A stretch of DNA of 64,000 nucleotides from Gordionus sp. m RMFG-2023. Its lineage: Eukaryota; Nematomorpha; Gordioida; Chordodea; Parachordodidae. Shown one piece after another: positions 22,227-33,600 of the stretch. Made by a program: the position numbers and the translations under genes. The DNA is taken from contig NC_088775.1 of NCBI RefSeq assembly GCF_954871325.1, positions 36,123,561-36,187,560 of the forward strand. The letters run 5' to 3'. Numbering within the stretch: position 1 is the stretch's first letter; every line of letters starts with the position of its first letter. The notes under the pieces are model-generated. The model was given only the letters and a program-made list of their open reading frames with translations, did no database searches and was not told where the DNA came from.

Positions 22227-25200
22227 TTAGATGGAAGATAAATCGCAATCTAAAACATTTTCAAAATGACTCCCCCCATTTTTTATATAAATAAAATTAT
22301 TATTAAATATTTTTATATTGTCGCGAATATAAAATGGGTCATATCGGGCCCATACAAAATTATCATTATATTTTATATAAGTAAAAATAGCCATATTTAA
22401 CATTGTGGCCATCGCCCTGACTTCTGTGTCAGAAGCCCATATCTTCTGTGTCATTACATTATTTGAGACATAAGTTTTTATCTCTATTTTTTTGTTCATC
22501 TCGTAAAGATAATTTTCAATTACCTTTCCCATCTCGGATGTTAGCATAAATTGTGCCAACCATTGCCTGAGAATAACATGGGAATTTTGAGCTCCAGTAA
22601 GCTCTACACTAATCGCCCTAAATTATATAAATTAAATAAAATGAAATTTTATTCTAATATGTTTTACCTATAAAAACAATTCCCATCACCTTCAATTTGC
22701 ACCAGGATGGTGGGTTCACCAAGTTGTTTCCCATAGTCTACATCCCGACAACGTTTGGGAGGCTTTAAACCATATATTTTAGCATGATATTTTTTCCATA
22801 CCTTTGTTGTAGGAAAAAAATATCTAGGGATATTTTCTAATTTATTTATCATCAAAATATCATCATCCAATTCTGTATACGTAATAAATTAAAAAATAAA
22901 TCAAATATATATCAGAAATAACATTACCTATGGGAGTTTTTGGATTGATAAAATCCCTGTCAAGCTGAATATTTTTATCTTCAAACTCAACATTTTGGGA
23001 ACCACTATCTATAGGTAACACATGTGCTGCTTTATTTTCAAAAAAATAATTCAAATATATCCTATATACAATACCTCTGGGAGACTTTGGATCAACAAAC
23101 TCCATAGCAAGTGGAATAATTTGATCATAAAGGCCATTTTGGGAACTACTATCTAAAGGCAATGCATTAATTTAAAAATAATTATACTGTTATTAAATAT
23201 TAATTTTTGTATCTAAAAATATTTTTTTTACTTCATAAAAAATGTAATTTTTTAAAAATCATTACCATTTTCATCTGGATATTCATTGTTTCTTACAATA
23301 AATTCTTTTAAATTGGATAAATTATATTTTGTTTTTAATATGAGATTATTTGTGGTTATTAATTCATATACACCTTGATATACAGTAATAATTAATATAA
23401 TATAAAATTATTACCCTTATCAAATATTTTATTGATCAAATAAGGGCCTATCCAGGGGTTCAACATTTTCCCCCCTTTCCTGTCTGACCTTTTATGGTTC
23501 CAAGCAAGAACCTTTTGTCCCAAAATAAAAGATTTAGAACCATTTGATCTTTTTTCGTAATCCTTTTTTTGTTTAAGCTGGGCTATACCAATATTTTGTA
23601 TAGCCAGTTCGGTTATTTTTTTAAGATGAGCCATTTTAATTTCTAACTCTTCTTTTAAACAATGATCAATTGTTATTTTTGCCATAACCTCTGGTAAGGC
23701 TAATACATCCTCAATATTGTTTTGTAACTAAATAATAATTAAAAATATAACATTAAAAATTATTTCTACTGTAAGAGGGCGTCGTGGTTTCTGACCATAC
23801 ATCAGTTCATAGGGCGAAAATCCCGTAGAAGAGTGTATGCAAGAATTGTAGGTGCCACACACCCCTACCAAAGCATCTGGCCAGTCAGTTGGGATATCCA
23901 AAACCGATTTTGCTATTCGGTTCTGGATTGTTCTGTTAACTCGCTCAACCAAACCATTTGCTTGTGGGTGGTAGGCTGAGGTTACTCTCTGGACAATCCC
24001 ACAATATTTATGGAATTCTGTACAAACATTGTTACAGAATTCCCTGCCTTGATCATTTATCTGAATCTTTAATAAATATATATTTTAGTTTTATTAAATT
24101 TAAAAAAATATATATTAATATAATAAAATTCAGTTAAAATTGATATTTTTATTTTATTACTTCATAGCATTGGTGGGTGTTGACAATGATGTATAAGGCT
24201 TTTACAACAGATTTAGCTGTTTTATCCTTAATAGGAATAGCCATTAAATATTTTGAAAAATAGCATATGGCACATAAAATATATTTGTATTTTTCCTTGG
24301 ATTCTGGCATCTGGATTAAATCGATGCCAATTTGATACCAAGACTTTGGCACAACTTTAATATTGTGTAAAGCTTTGAGGTTTTATCAAAACGACTGCTT
24401 GATTTTTGACAAACCTCACAGGATTTGATAAACTCTCTAACACTTTTATTGCTCCCCAACCAATAAAAGCTTAAAAAAAATAATTAAAAGAATATTGCAA
24501 ATTTTTACTTTTCAGCTATTATTTGATTAGTTTTATTAATCCCCAGATGCCCTCCCATAGCAATACCTGCAACTGTAGATACACCCCCCTCATGTATTGT
24601 TTTAATTATTTTTTTTTGTTCATCTCCTGTCAGTATAACTTTTCTTTCTTCTAAAATATCATTAAATTATATATAATAATATTTGTGATGCAGAAAAAAT
24701 ATATATAATTAATGGCTAGAATAATAAACTGCACTTAATTTTGTCATACAATTTTAGTTGTATATATTATAATACCTAACTTTAATAAATTAATTATGCA
24801 ATCATTTATAAGCCCAATATACATTATAATAAAAGTATCTAACATTTACTTTTCATCTTTATGTGATAATCTAAATTAAATTTTAGTTGTAAAATAGCAT
24901 TTAATAATGACTATATGTAAAATTTTATTAAATGTTCTTACATATATATATATATACACTTACATTTGCAGCTATAATTAATTTTAGATGAAAAAAAGAT
25001 AATAATCAATGGCCTGAGCATTTTTCAATGTTAAAAAATAATATATTGCATTAAACTTATAATGGCTAATTTTAATAAATTAATCATGACATATCTAAAA
25101 TTTAATTTCCCATAAAAGTATCTAACATTTACTTTTCATTTTTATGTGATAATCTAAATTAAATTTTAGTTGTAAAATAGCATTTAAATGACTATATGTA

Positions 25201-25517
25201 AAATTTTATTAAATGTTCTTACATATATATATATACACTTACATTTGCAGCTATAATTAATTTTAGATGAAAAAAAGATAATAATGGCCTGAGCATTTTT
25301 CAATGTTAAAAAATAATATATTGCATTGAACTTATAATGGCTAATTTTAATAAATTAATCATGACATATCAAATTTACTTTCCCCATAGAATAATTGATT
25401 TTCTATAATCTTGAAGGCGGTTATCTTTCTTAGAAAATTAGCCTTATTAACATTTACCGGAATTTTAGAGAATACAAGGAAGTCATATATATCATTATAA
25501 TTTGAACTAAAATATTT
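22227..25517 (-). CDS. Ginger-type integrase-like transposase with C-terminal OTU protease
   Basis: Transposase for the surrounding element, plus a putative deubiquitinase-like OTU domain. Exons on the minus strand: 25517-25379, 24650-24509, 24469-24161, 24066-23770, 23727-23415, 23373-23266, 23152-23075, 23008-22928, 22872-22668 and 22617-22227. All join GT...AG in phase, with introns of 728, 39, 94, 42, 41, 113, 66, 55 and 50 bp. Domains in order are: HHCC finger (TIHEGG, GGHLGINKT, CEVCQK); DDE core with GIDLIQ, NDQGREF and GLVERVN, giving D,D(35)E; a GPY/F-like module (LNPWIGPYLINKIFDKGNN); two similar exons starting DSSSQN and DSGSQN; and OTU with GDGNCFYR (catalytic Asp/Cys) and NGGSHFENVL (His). 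One apparent frameshift lies near 24390, and the initiator exon upstream of 25517 was not identified. Function is inferred from family; the element may be inactive but is very well preserved. Confidence 0.85.
24831..25382. repeat. About 280-bp tandem duplication in the first Ginger intron
   Basis: Copies at 24831-25113 and 25114-25382 share AAAAGTATCTAACATTTACT, TTTGCAGCTATAATTAATTT and AATGGCCTGAGCATTTTTCA with only a few differences, so the duplication is recent. It explains why this intron (24651-25378) is far longer than the others. Confidence 0.85.
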
Positions 25518-25848
25518 CTGAAATAAAAATATATTTCCGTTAAAAATTTACTTCATAATCATATCATATCATATTATACACTGGGGAGACATCCCACAAT
25601 TAAGTGGGCACGCAGAAAATTTACCCTACTGTCTGGGCCCTGTTTAATTTGAGTGGGATGACAGGTACCACTCGTGGATAAGTGAAAAAGAATTTCAAAT
25701 TAAATTGTATTATATAGAAATATTTTTAATTTGACAGCCTCATTCAAATCTGACGTTTTTAAAGTATATTTAAATTAATAATGCGAGATTTTAAAAATAT
25801 CTATGAGATTTTGAAAAAATCCATGAGATTTTGAAATATTGAATAGCC

Positions 25849-25902
25849 GTGAGATTTTGATGATTTTAATGGCCCCCAATGTATTTGAAGCGATAAAAAT
25901 CA
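25849..25902. repeat. Ginger subterminal direct repeat, right copy
   Basis: Same block and orientation as 20574-20625. Additional GTGAGATTTTGA and CACTTTCACACG motifs are scattered from 25790 to 25990. Confidence 0.8.
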
Positions 25903-25953
25903 AAATCTCATAAAATCACTTTCACACGGTGTCAGCCGTGAGATTTTGATGGT

Positions 25954-25996
25954 GTGAGAATTCGAAATCTCACGGTAATCACTTTCACACGTTACA
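25954..25996. repeat. Ginger right terminal inverted repeat
   Basis: Inverse of 20508-20550, ending CACGTTACA directly against the CCGG duplication. Confidence 0.85.
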
Positions 25997-26295
25997 CCGG
26001 CCCGAGTCCGGTCTATTTAAAATAATCGGGTTCGGGTCGGGTCTAATATTTAAAAAAAGTTCGGGCCGGGTCTGGTCGGACCTTGGAATTTTTTTTAAAT
26101 ATATCTAAATTTATCAATTTTATATTGAATTTTTTATGTAAAATAAAAATATTTGATTTTATTTATTGAAACTAAACGACATATAACATATGTCTTTTAT
26201 TTTGAGTAATTATAAAGATTAATTTCTAAATTTAAATAAATTCGGGCCGGGCCGGGCTTGAAAAATTAGGCCCGATGCAGATCACTAATTCATAT

Positions 26296-28214
26296 AAGGA
26301 GGGGTGTTAAAAACTTTTATTAAAAAAAGGATTTATAATTTAAAAATTTTTTTATTAAAAAATATGGATTTAAAATTTTATTATATATTTTTTTAAATTT
26401 CATTTCAATTAAAAATAATAATAATTTTATACTAAATCTCTGAAATAGTAAATTTTAATTCTTGTAATTTGTTAACGCCTAGCTGGCACCTAATTAAGGG
26501 AGTGGGGGAATAATTTTATTTTTTTGGATATAAATTTCATTGTTTTTTATTTAATTATTTTTTTTATACATACCAAAACTGGGGGGGGGGGGGGAGGTGG
26601 TATTTTTATTTTGCTTTTCCCAACTTAAGGAAAAAAAGAAAAGATATTAATTAAAAATTTTTTTTTTTTTTTAAAATCGTAGATTCGAGGGTTCTATCCT
26701 CCAATGTTGATAAAATGTTCTAACTCTATTAGAAGATTGATTCATATTCTTTTTCCATTTATGAGCTTTATCTCGTTACATTTGAAAATATGAAAAATGC
26801 TTCTTTTTTGCCCAAATTGTTAAATGTTTGGTGATTTAAATACCATGTCTTCCAAGATTAATATCTCATCCATTCCTTTTCCCAATAGTAAATCAATAGA
26901 GTCAATGCTTGCTTTCAAGGGCACTAACCTTCAAAAAAGAATACCTCAAACATGATAACCAGTAATGTAGTTTTGAAAGAGGCCAAAATTGTTTGAAACC
27001 TTTCCCCCCGTCTGATTTCAATACCTATTTCAATTAGTGGTTTATTTTTCAGTCTTCTCAAAACAGGTATATTTTGATTTTATTTTTCCTCTAGCTGTTT
27101 CCATTAATCTCTCTCTGAGAAGTACTAATACTATATATTACAAATTAAGAAATATGTAGTAAGTAATTTGTCTACCTTGTTATATTCTAGTAACTTAAAA
27201 TGGTTTTGCCTTTATGTATTTTATTGTTACCATAACTTTAAATATAATTAACATATTACAAATATATTAAGTTTTTAATACTTTTATCTGTAATCTGTCT
27301 ACACTGCGATAGTCTATTTATTTTAAAATGGTTTAGTCTCAATATACTTTATTGTTTTGGCCCTTAGATCTTAAATTGGTTTTAGTAGATTTTTCTGTTT
27401 ATAGTAGATTTAACCAACATGTAACAAATATATTTAGCTACTTAATACTTTTAATGGTTTTAAATTGGGCTTAAATTCATATATAGTAAATACTTTGTTA
27501 AAAGTATGTTTTAAACTTCATAAAATAAGTACATTGGATTATTATACATTATAACATTTAAATGTTTTTGCTTCACATTTGTTAAATTTAGTAGATTTTA
27601 GAGATTTTATTAGTTCTTAAACTAAATAATTGATGTTTTGACTTCTCAATATATATATATAAATTACATTTTATAAATATTAGTCTAAATTAGTCAAAGT
27701 TTTTGACTTCTCAACATTAATATATTACATTATATACATATTAGAAAATAGACATTTTATTTTATTACATGTTAAAGGTTTTAGTTTCACATGGGTTAAA
27801 TTCTAGTTACTTTAGATATCTTATTTAGCTAAAATTTAAATAGTTTATTAGTTTTTTTTTCTTTTTTAATACGTAAGCTTCACAAAAAAATATTCAGTTG
27901 ACTGAATATTTCTCTTTAGGTCTAACTGTTTTTCATTTCCTATCCTCATAATACTTTTGTTAATAAAAGTGGTGCCACTTTTATTATTTAAATATACATT
28001 ATTACATTAATTATGTTGTAGCTCTTTGCTTTCATTTAACTTATTTAGTTCTTATTTCCACAAAAGTAGTTCATCTGGTTGGCATTTATGATAACATTAT
28101 TTATGATTCGACTTTTCTAAATTAAAGATCTTTTTTGTCCTATAAGTATATTAATTAAAATTGGATTAGTTTAAATTTAATATTTTATAAGTTTTTGTAA
28201 GTTTTTAGCTCACT
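26296..28214. other. AT-rich intergenic stretch, no gene seen
   Basis: It includes a poly(G) run near 26581 and short duplicated segments at about 27640-27780 (TTTTTGACTTCTCAA units). Around 26690-27080 the sequence is less AT-biased, and a minus-strand frame is moderately open (MDEILILEDM-like piece), but it matches nothing I recognise. Confidence 0.35.
27889..27986. repeat. Two perfect hairpins 50 bp apart
   Basis: 27889-27910 has 10-bp arms AATATTCAGT and ACTGAATATT with a 2-nt loop. 27961-27986 has 12-bp arms TAATAAAAGTGG and CCACTTTTATTA with a 2-nt loop. They could be a bidirectional terminator-like structure or chance foldbacks in A/T-rich DNA. Confidence 0.5.
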
Positions 28215-28219
28215 TAGTT

Positions 28220-28629
28220 TGAAAAGGTTGCAGAAATCAAAGGCAGAAATCAAATGTTATAAACGTATATTACGTCAATTTATTGATATTTAAATTTAAA
28301 AAATATATGATCACATAATTCAAAATAGTTTCCTATATATATTGACAATTTAATTTAATGTAGTTTATAATAAATTGATTTTTTTTTTAAAGTTAAAATA
28401 AAAAATTGAACATTAGTTTATTAAGTAAATTGATTTATAAAATATAAAATTTAATATTAGTTTATAAACAAATTGATTTTTAAAATATAAAAGTTGTTTT
28501 TAACAAAAAGAAAGAAACAATTCTTATTACATTTGAAATATATTAAGTTACGCCATAAATAGCTTAAGGATGTAAAAAAAAACAATTTTTTAAAGTTAAG
28601 ATAAAATACATGAGTGTCAATGTTTAACA
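28220..28629 (-). repeat. 3' LTR of the gypsy element
   Basis: 410 bp, TG...CA, next to target duplication TAGTT on its left and an A-rich tract (minus strand) on its right. Confidence 0.92.
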
Positions 28630-28808
28630 TTTCACACTTTTTTTTTTTTTTATTTGCCCTCTGTCTATAATTTTGTCGTTTGTCATTCTTGCTCGTTAAC
28701 CCCTTCGTTGATCTTTTTTTGTTGTACGTTTTATCTATTTAGTTCCACACACAAAAAAACTAATTTTGTTTTAATATAAGGAAGAGAAAAAAAAATTTAT
28801 TATCAAAT

Positions 28809-31800
28809 TTAATTCATTATAAAATTTTCAAATTTTCTAGGCAACACACTATTTCTAACTGGTCTTTGAACGTTGCGATTCTGATCATTCACTTGTACAT
28901 TTTGGTTTTTTGGTTCATCACCTCCCCTTCTAAAATTCAATGTATAAGGTGATGCATTATTATTAACATTCGCTTTAAAAACTGTTGCACCATTAGAAGA
29001 AAGTTCTACATTAGTTGATCTTTTTTTTATTTGGTCCAAGTGTCTTTTTATAATTTTGTTCCCAGTATCTATATCATACAACAAATTTCCGTTTTTGCGC
29101 ATTATTGTACCTTTTTCCCAATTATTATCTTTAAAAGTTTTATACCATATGCTGTCTCCTATTTCTATATCCCTATCTATTGATATCTTGCGATTTAGTA
29201 TATGATCTCTTTCATCCCTCGGTTTTATCAACTCCCATTTTGTCCTAATCATTCTGGAGAACATTACTTCGCTTGGTATTTTGTTGGTCGTTGCGTTGGG
29301 TGTATTACGATAATTAAAAAGAAACTTTTCTAGAGCTATGTCTACGTCTATTTTATTATTATTTTCCATATTCCTTTTCATATTCATTTTCATTGATCTA
29401 ATCATACGCTCACATTGGCCATTGGACTGTTGGTGGTGAGGTGCGGTGAGTAAGTGTTCGATTTCGTGATCTTCGCAAAATTTCTTAAATAATTTACTGG
29501 TAAAGTTAGTTCCATTATCACTGACTATTCTATTAGGTATACCAAATAAACTTATTATTTTCATCAATTCTTTAATCGTTGATTCCGTAGTTGTGTTTCT
29601 CATTCTCCTAATAATAGGAAATTTGCTGAAGGCGTCAACACATACCATAAAATTATTATCTTTGAACTTTGCAAAGTCTATGTGTACGCGCTCGAATACT
29701 TTCGTTGCTGTTTCCCATGGGTTTTGAATATTATGAGGATTGTCTGCGTATTTATTGCAAGCATCGCAATTCTTTACCCTCCTGATCTATTTCTGCATTT
29801 AAATCAGGCCACCACAGATACTCTCTCGCTAATGATTTTGTTTTTCCAGCACCGAGATGCCCATTATGCAACTCTTGCAAAATCTCTTTTCTCATACCTT
29901 TCGGTATTATGATCCTATTCTCTTTAAAAAGGCAACCTTTGATTAAACTCAATTCCAATACCATATTTTTATACGTTTTGTTCTTTATCTGCTCATGATT
30001 CCTTATATCGTTGATTACTTCCATTAGTTCTTGATCAATATTTGTTTCTTTAACTATTCTTTTAAAATTTATTGGTGTGTCCCAAAAATTGTCATCAATT
30101 ATTTCGTCATCTAACTTTTGTACCATCTCTTCTGTATTCATTAGTGGTAATCTGGACAAACAGTCTGGTACAATATTTCGTTTCCCGGGTCTATGAACTA
30201 TCGTAAAGTCATGCGCTCCCATAGCCAAGTTCCATTTTTGGAGTCGCATTGATATGGAAGAATTGTCCTTGAGTCCCTTCGTAAATATATACACGAGTGG
30301 CTTGTGGTCGGTAATTATTACAAATCTTGTGCCTATTAAATACTCCTGGAATTTTTTAACCGTGTAAATTACCGACAAAGCTTCTCTTTCGATATTGGTA
30401 TAATTTAACTCTGATTTCAATAGTGCTCTTGACGCGAAAGCGATGGGTTTTTCTTTGCCATCACCCTCAATATGAAATAAGACTGCGCCTAAACCTTTCT
30501 TTGAAGCATCAGTTGCAATGCCCACTGGTAGATCCGGGTTATAAAAATTTAACGTAGGCGGAGTGCTTATGAGTTTTTTTAGGTAATCAAAGCTTTCTTG
30601 ATGTGTACTATCCCATGACCACTTGTCTTTATTTACTATTTTGTATAAGGGATCGGCGATGTCAGCAAAATTGCACAGAAATTTTCGATAATAGCTCGCC
30701 ATCCCCAAAAAAGTTGCCAACTCTTCTTTTGTCTTAGGTTCCGGCATATTAGAAATAGCCTTTATTTTATGTTCGGATGGATTCCATTGTCGTCTATATC
30801 GTGACCTAGAAACCTTAGTTTTTTTTTCAAAAATATACTCTTTGTGAAGTTTGGTGTAAGCCCATACTTTGATATTTTGTCAAATACCATTTTTATGTTG
30901 TTCACGTGAGCTTCATCATCCTCCCCAGTAATCAATAAGTCATCAATATAAAACACGACGTCTTTCATGTTCCCGAAAATATAGTCCATAGTTTGTTGGA
31001 ATATTGCTGACGAAGTTTTTAATCCAAACGGAAGTCTTGTAAACCTGAAATAGCCTTTATGAGTTGAAATAGTGAGAAAATCTCTTGATTCTTTGTGTAT
31101 TGGAACTTGAAGAAATGCATTTTTAAAGTCGATCTTTCTAAATTTCTTGCCTTTCGATAACTTTGCCATAAGGTCATTGATGCGTGGAATTGGGTACTTG
31201 AAATCCTCTAACGCAGGATTAATAGTATTCTTGAAGTCAGCACATAGACGAATTGAACCATCGCTCTTGACAACAGGAGTGAGAAGACTGGCCCATCTTA
31301 CCTCTTCAATAGGTTCGATTATTTTGTCGCTTATCCACTTCTGTAGTTCTTTTGTAACCAAGTCAATTCTTGAATAAGTTACACGCATGGGAGGTATGAT
31401 TTTCGGTGTAGCACCTTGTTTTAGATGTAGTTTGACATAATTGCGTAGTATTTGTTTCTTGCTAAGTTTTGACTCGCATTGTTTGATCAGTTCTTGAATA
31501 GTATTGTCATAATCTTCTTCGACTAAGTTTACAAATCTATCTAATATATTTCTAAAGACTGCTATCCAGGTCCTTCCTAACAGTGCAATCTTATCACTCT
31601 GGACTACATAAGCAGTTAAGATTTGACTTTTGTCTTCGAATTTTGCCTTGACTTTGGTAGTTCCTAAAACATTTATTGTGTTTCCATCATAACCAGTTAA
31701 TTTAATATCTGATTTATTAAAGATTTTTACTCCAATCTTTTTCGCAATATGAATCGGTAGAATACTATACCTTGACCCGGTGTCGATCTGCATCAAAATA

Positions 31801-31868
31801 GGCATGTCGTTCAAATATACCGTGACCTTATAAGCATCGTTAGCTGTATAATTATTATCGGTATCCAT
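28809..31868 (-). pseudogene. Pol region of the gypsy element (PR-RT-RH-IN)
   Basis: Domains in order on the minus strand are as follows. Aspartic protease: QIDTGSRYSIL. Reverse transcriptase: RLPFGLKTSSAIFQ and YIDD catalytic box. RNase H: TDASKKGLGAVLF. Integrase zinc-binding region: NGHLGAGKTKSLARE. Integrase core: VSDNGTNFTSKLF and HHQQSNGQCERMI. A basic C-terminal tail follows. The motifs place it in Ty3/gypsy. It would have produced cDNA synthesis and integration enzymes. The region is long and well preserved but broken about twice. Confidence 0.9.
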
Positions 31869-31966
31869 ATTGTTTATGTCTAAATTGTCTAAATTGTATA
31901 AATTATATTCTTTTCTTTCTAGTTTGTCATTATCATCTTCTTTTATCTTTTCTATATTTACAGTGT

Positions 31967-33013
31967 TTACTTTATTTGTATATCGTGATTGATTATTGTC
32001 GTTGTTATGATATTTACAATTGCATACTTGATTAGTTCCTCGATTTCCAATATTATGATTATCGTTATATCTTTGAATACATCTTGAATCGTTATAATGT
32101 CTGTTATATCTGTAATTATAATCATTATTAAATCTATTATTATTATAGTCATTTTTATTATAACTAGCTCTATTATCAAATCTCGAAGAATTATTGTACG
32201 ATCCTGGATAGTTTGCTCTGACGTTGTAATAATTCGCGTTATAATTCTGATATCTAGGGTTGTAATTATTTCCTGGGAACTGGGGTTATAACTATTTCCT
32301 TGATAAATATTTTTTTGAAAGTCATGGCCTCTTGCTGTCCATCGTTGTCTGTTATCGTTATTCGATCGTGGATTATGTCTATCGTCGTATCTGACCACCT
32401 GTTTGTTTTCTTCAACTTTTATGCCTCTTTGTCTTTCCAAATGTTTTACGCTTGTTTCTTCTTCAGTCTTTTCACTTAAAGAAATGTTTTCAACTTTAGC
32501 TATTATATTTTCTTTTAATTCTGTCTCCTCAAAATCATCTCTTAAAATAAAGACTTCTGCTAACGTAATATTCTCTTTCAACGTAATTTTCTGCCTGATA
32601 CTTCTGCTATTTGATGAAATTTTTACTTTTTCAATGACTCTACTATCGCTTAACGAACATTCATTTTGTAAAATACATAATCTACTTACCCAATTGATGT
32701 AACTTTCATTTTTACCTTGTACAGCTGCATTGAATAATAACAATTTCGAACTTGTAGATTTCCTCGGGTGTAATAACCTAAATTTTTCAATCAATATCGA
32801 TAGATTGATGAAATCGGTAGGTGAACATATCGATTTGAGCTTGATGTATTCTTCGTCTGGTAGTCTTCTTGTGAAGGATCCTGCTTTTTCGATATCAGAG
32901 ATCTGAGCATCGTTGAATATGTCTTCGAAACGACTTAGAAAAACATCGCCATTACCTGTGTATGTTGGAAATTCAATATTAATATTAACGTTATTATTTG
33001 AGGTCTGTTTCAT
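31967..33013 (-). pseudogene. Gag region of the gypsy element
   Basis: An open frame of about 348 codons preceding Pol, in the position of Gag. The N-terminal half carries a gypsy-type capsid pattern (FLSRFEDIFNDAQISDIEKA, SYINWVSRL). The C-terminal part is Asn/Arg/Ile-rich low complexity with no clear CCHC knuckle. The first half resembles the gag remnant at 40130-40468, showing that the two LTR elements are related. Confidence 0.8.
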
Positions 33014-33134
33014 AATTTATAATTTACAATATCCTTGAATTTTTCTATTTTATAGTATTGGATTTTATAAAAATTTTAAGAAGTTAATTTATATTTAATA
33101 TTTTAGAAAATTTTAATTTAGGATGCTGCCACCA

Positions 33135-33595
33135 TGAAAAGGTTGCAGAAATCAAAGGCAGAAATCAAATGTTATAAACGTATATTACGTCAATTTATTG
33201 ATATTTAAATTTAAAAAATATATGATCACATAATTCAAAATAGTTTCCTATATATATTGACAATTTAATTTAATGTAGTTTATAATAAATTGATCTTTTT
33301 TTTTAAAGTTAAAATAAAAAATTGAACATTAGTTTATTAAGTAAATTGATTTATAAAATATAAAATTTAATATTAGTTTATAAACAAATTGATTTTTAAA
33401 ATATAAAAGTTGTTTTTAACAAAAAGAAAGAAACAATTCTTATTACATTTGAAATATATTAAGTTACGCCATAAATAGCTTAAGGATGTAAAAAAAAACA
33501 ATTTTTTAAAGTTAAGATAAAATACATGAGTGTCACTGTTTAACATAACAATTTTTTAAAGTTAAGATAAAATACATGAGTGTCACTGTTTAACA
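33135..33595 (-). repeat. 5' LTR of the gypsy element with duplicated outer edge
   Basis: It matches the 3' LTR closely, but its outermost approximately 50 bp (ACAATTTTTTAAAGTTAAGA through GTTTAACA) is present twice in tandem. The target duplication TAGTT follows the outer copy, so the extra unit lies inside the element boundary. Confidence 0.88.
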
Positions 33596-33600
33596 TAGTT

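Larger units (their letters stand above)
20508..25996 (-). mobile_element. Ginger1-type DNA transposon, apparently full length (5489 bp)
   Basis: The element begins TGTAACGTGTGAAAGTGAT and ends with the inverse ATCACTTTCACACGTTACA. It is flanked on both sides by the 4-bp duplication CCGG (20504-20507 and 25997-26000). Ginger1 elements, as I recall the family, have TGT...ACA termini, 4-bp duplications and a transposase related to gypsy integrase, sometimes with an OTU domain; all of these fit. No gag, protease, reverse transcriptase or LTR is present, so it is not a retroelement. The gene is on the minus strand (25517 to 22227). The region downstream of the gene (20508-22226) holds tandem repeats, a tRNA-like SINE head and another MITE. 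Confidence 0.87.
20483..26287. mobile_element. GC-cored MITE split by the Ginger-type transposon
   Basis: The left end TAGAGATCTGCAAAGTTAGG starts at 20483. The right end, reading GGCCCGATGCAGATCACTA, stops at 26287. Exact octamers ATTCATAT flank the pair (20475-20482 and 26288-26295). The MITE's own sequence is 20483-20507 plus 26001-26287, about 310 bp; everything between is the later Ginger insertion, which used a CCGG inside the GC-rich core as its target. Confidence 0.9.
28220..33595 (-). mobile_element. Ty3/gypsy LTR retrotransposon, nearly whole and young
   Basis: A fossil-class element in minus orientation. Near-identical TG...CA LTRs lie at 28220-28629 and 33135-33595, and the whole is flanked by exact TAGTT duplications (28215-28219 and 33596-33600). 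A primer-binding site candidate beginning TGG abuts the 5' LTR, and an A-rich polypurine tract abuts the 3' LTR. Gag and Pol regions are present in the expected order (protease, reverse transcriptase, RNase H, integrase). The LTRs differ at only a couple of positions over the shared 410 bp apart from a terminal duplication, so insertion was recent. Pol is interrupted by about two breaks; gag looks open. Confidence 0.93.

Noticed and set aside
22227-24352. Interpretation of the integrase block as a Ty3/gypsy retroelement
   Set aside because: No LTR, reverse transcriptase or gag; it has introns, a CCGG 4-bp duplication and TGT...ACA inverted ends, which fit Ginger instead.
26690-27080. Less AT-biased patch with a moderately open minus-strand frame
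   Set aside because: No recognisable family, splice sites or repeat partner; cannot be supported as a gene.
31147-32702. Plus-strand ORFs opposite the gypsy element
   Set aside because: Antisense shadows of the gag and pol regions.
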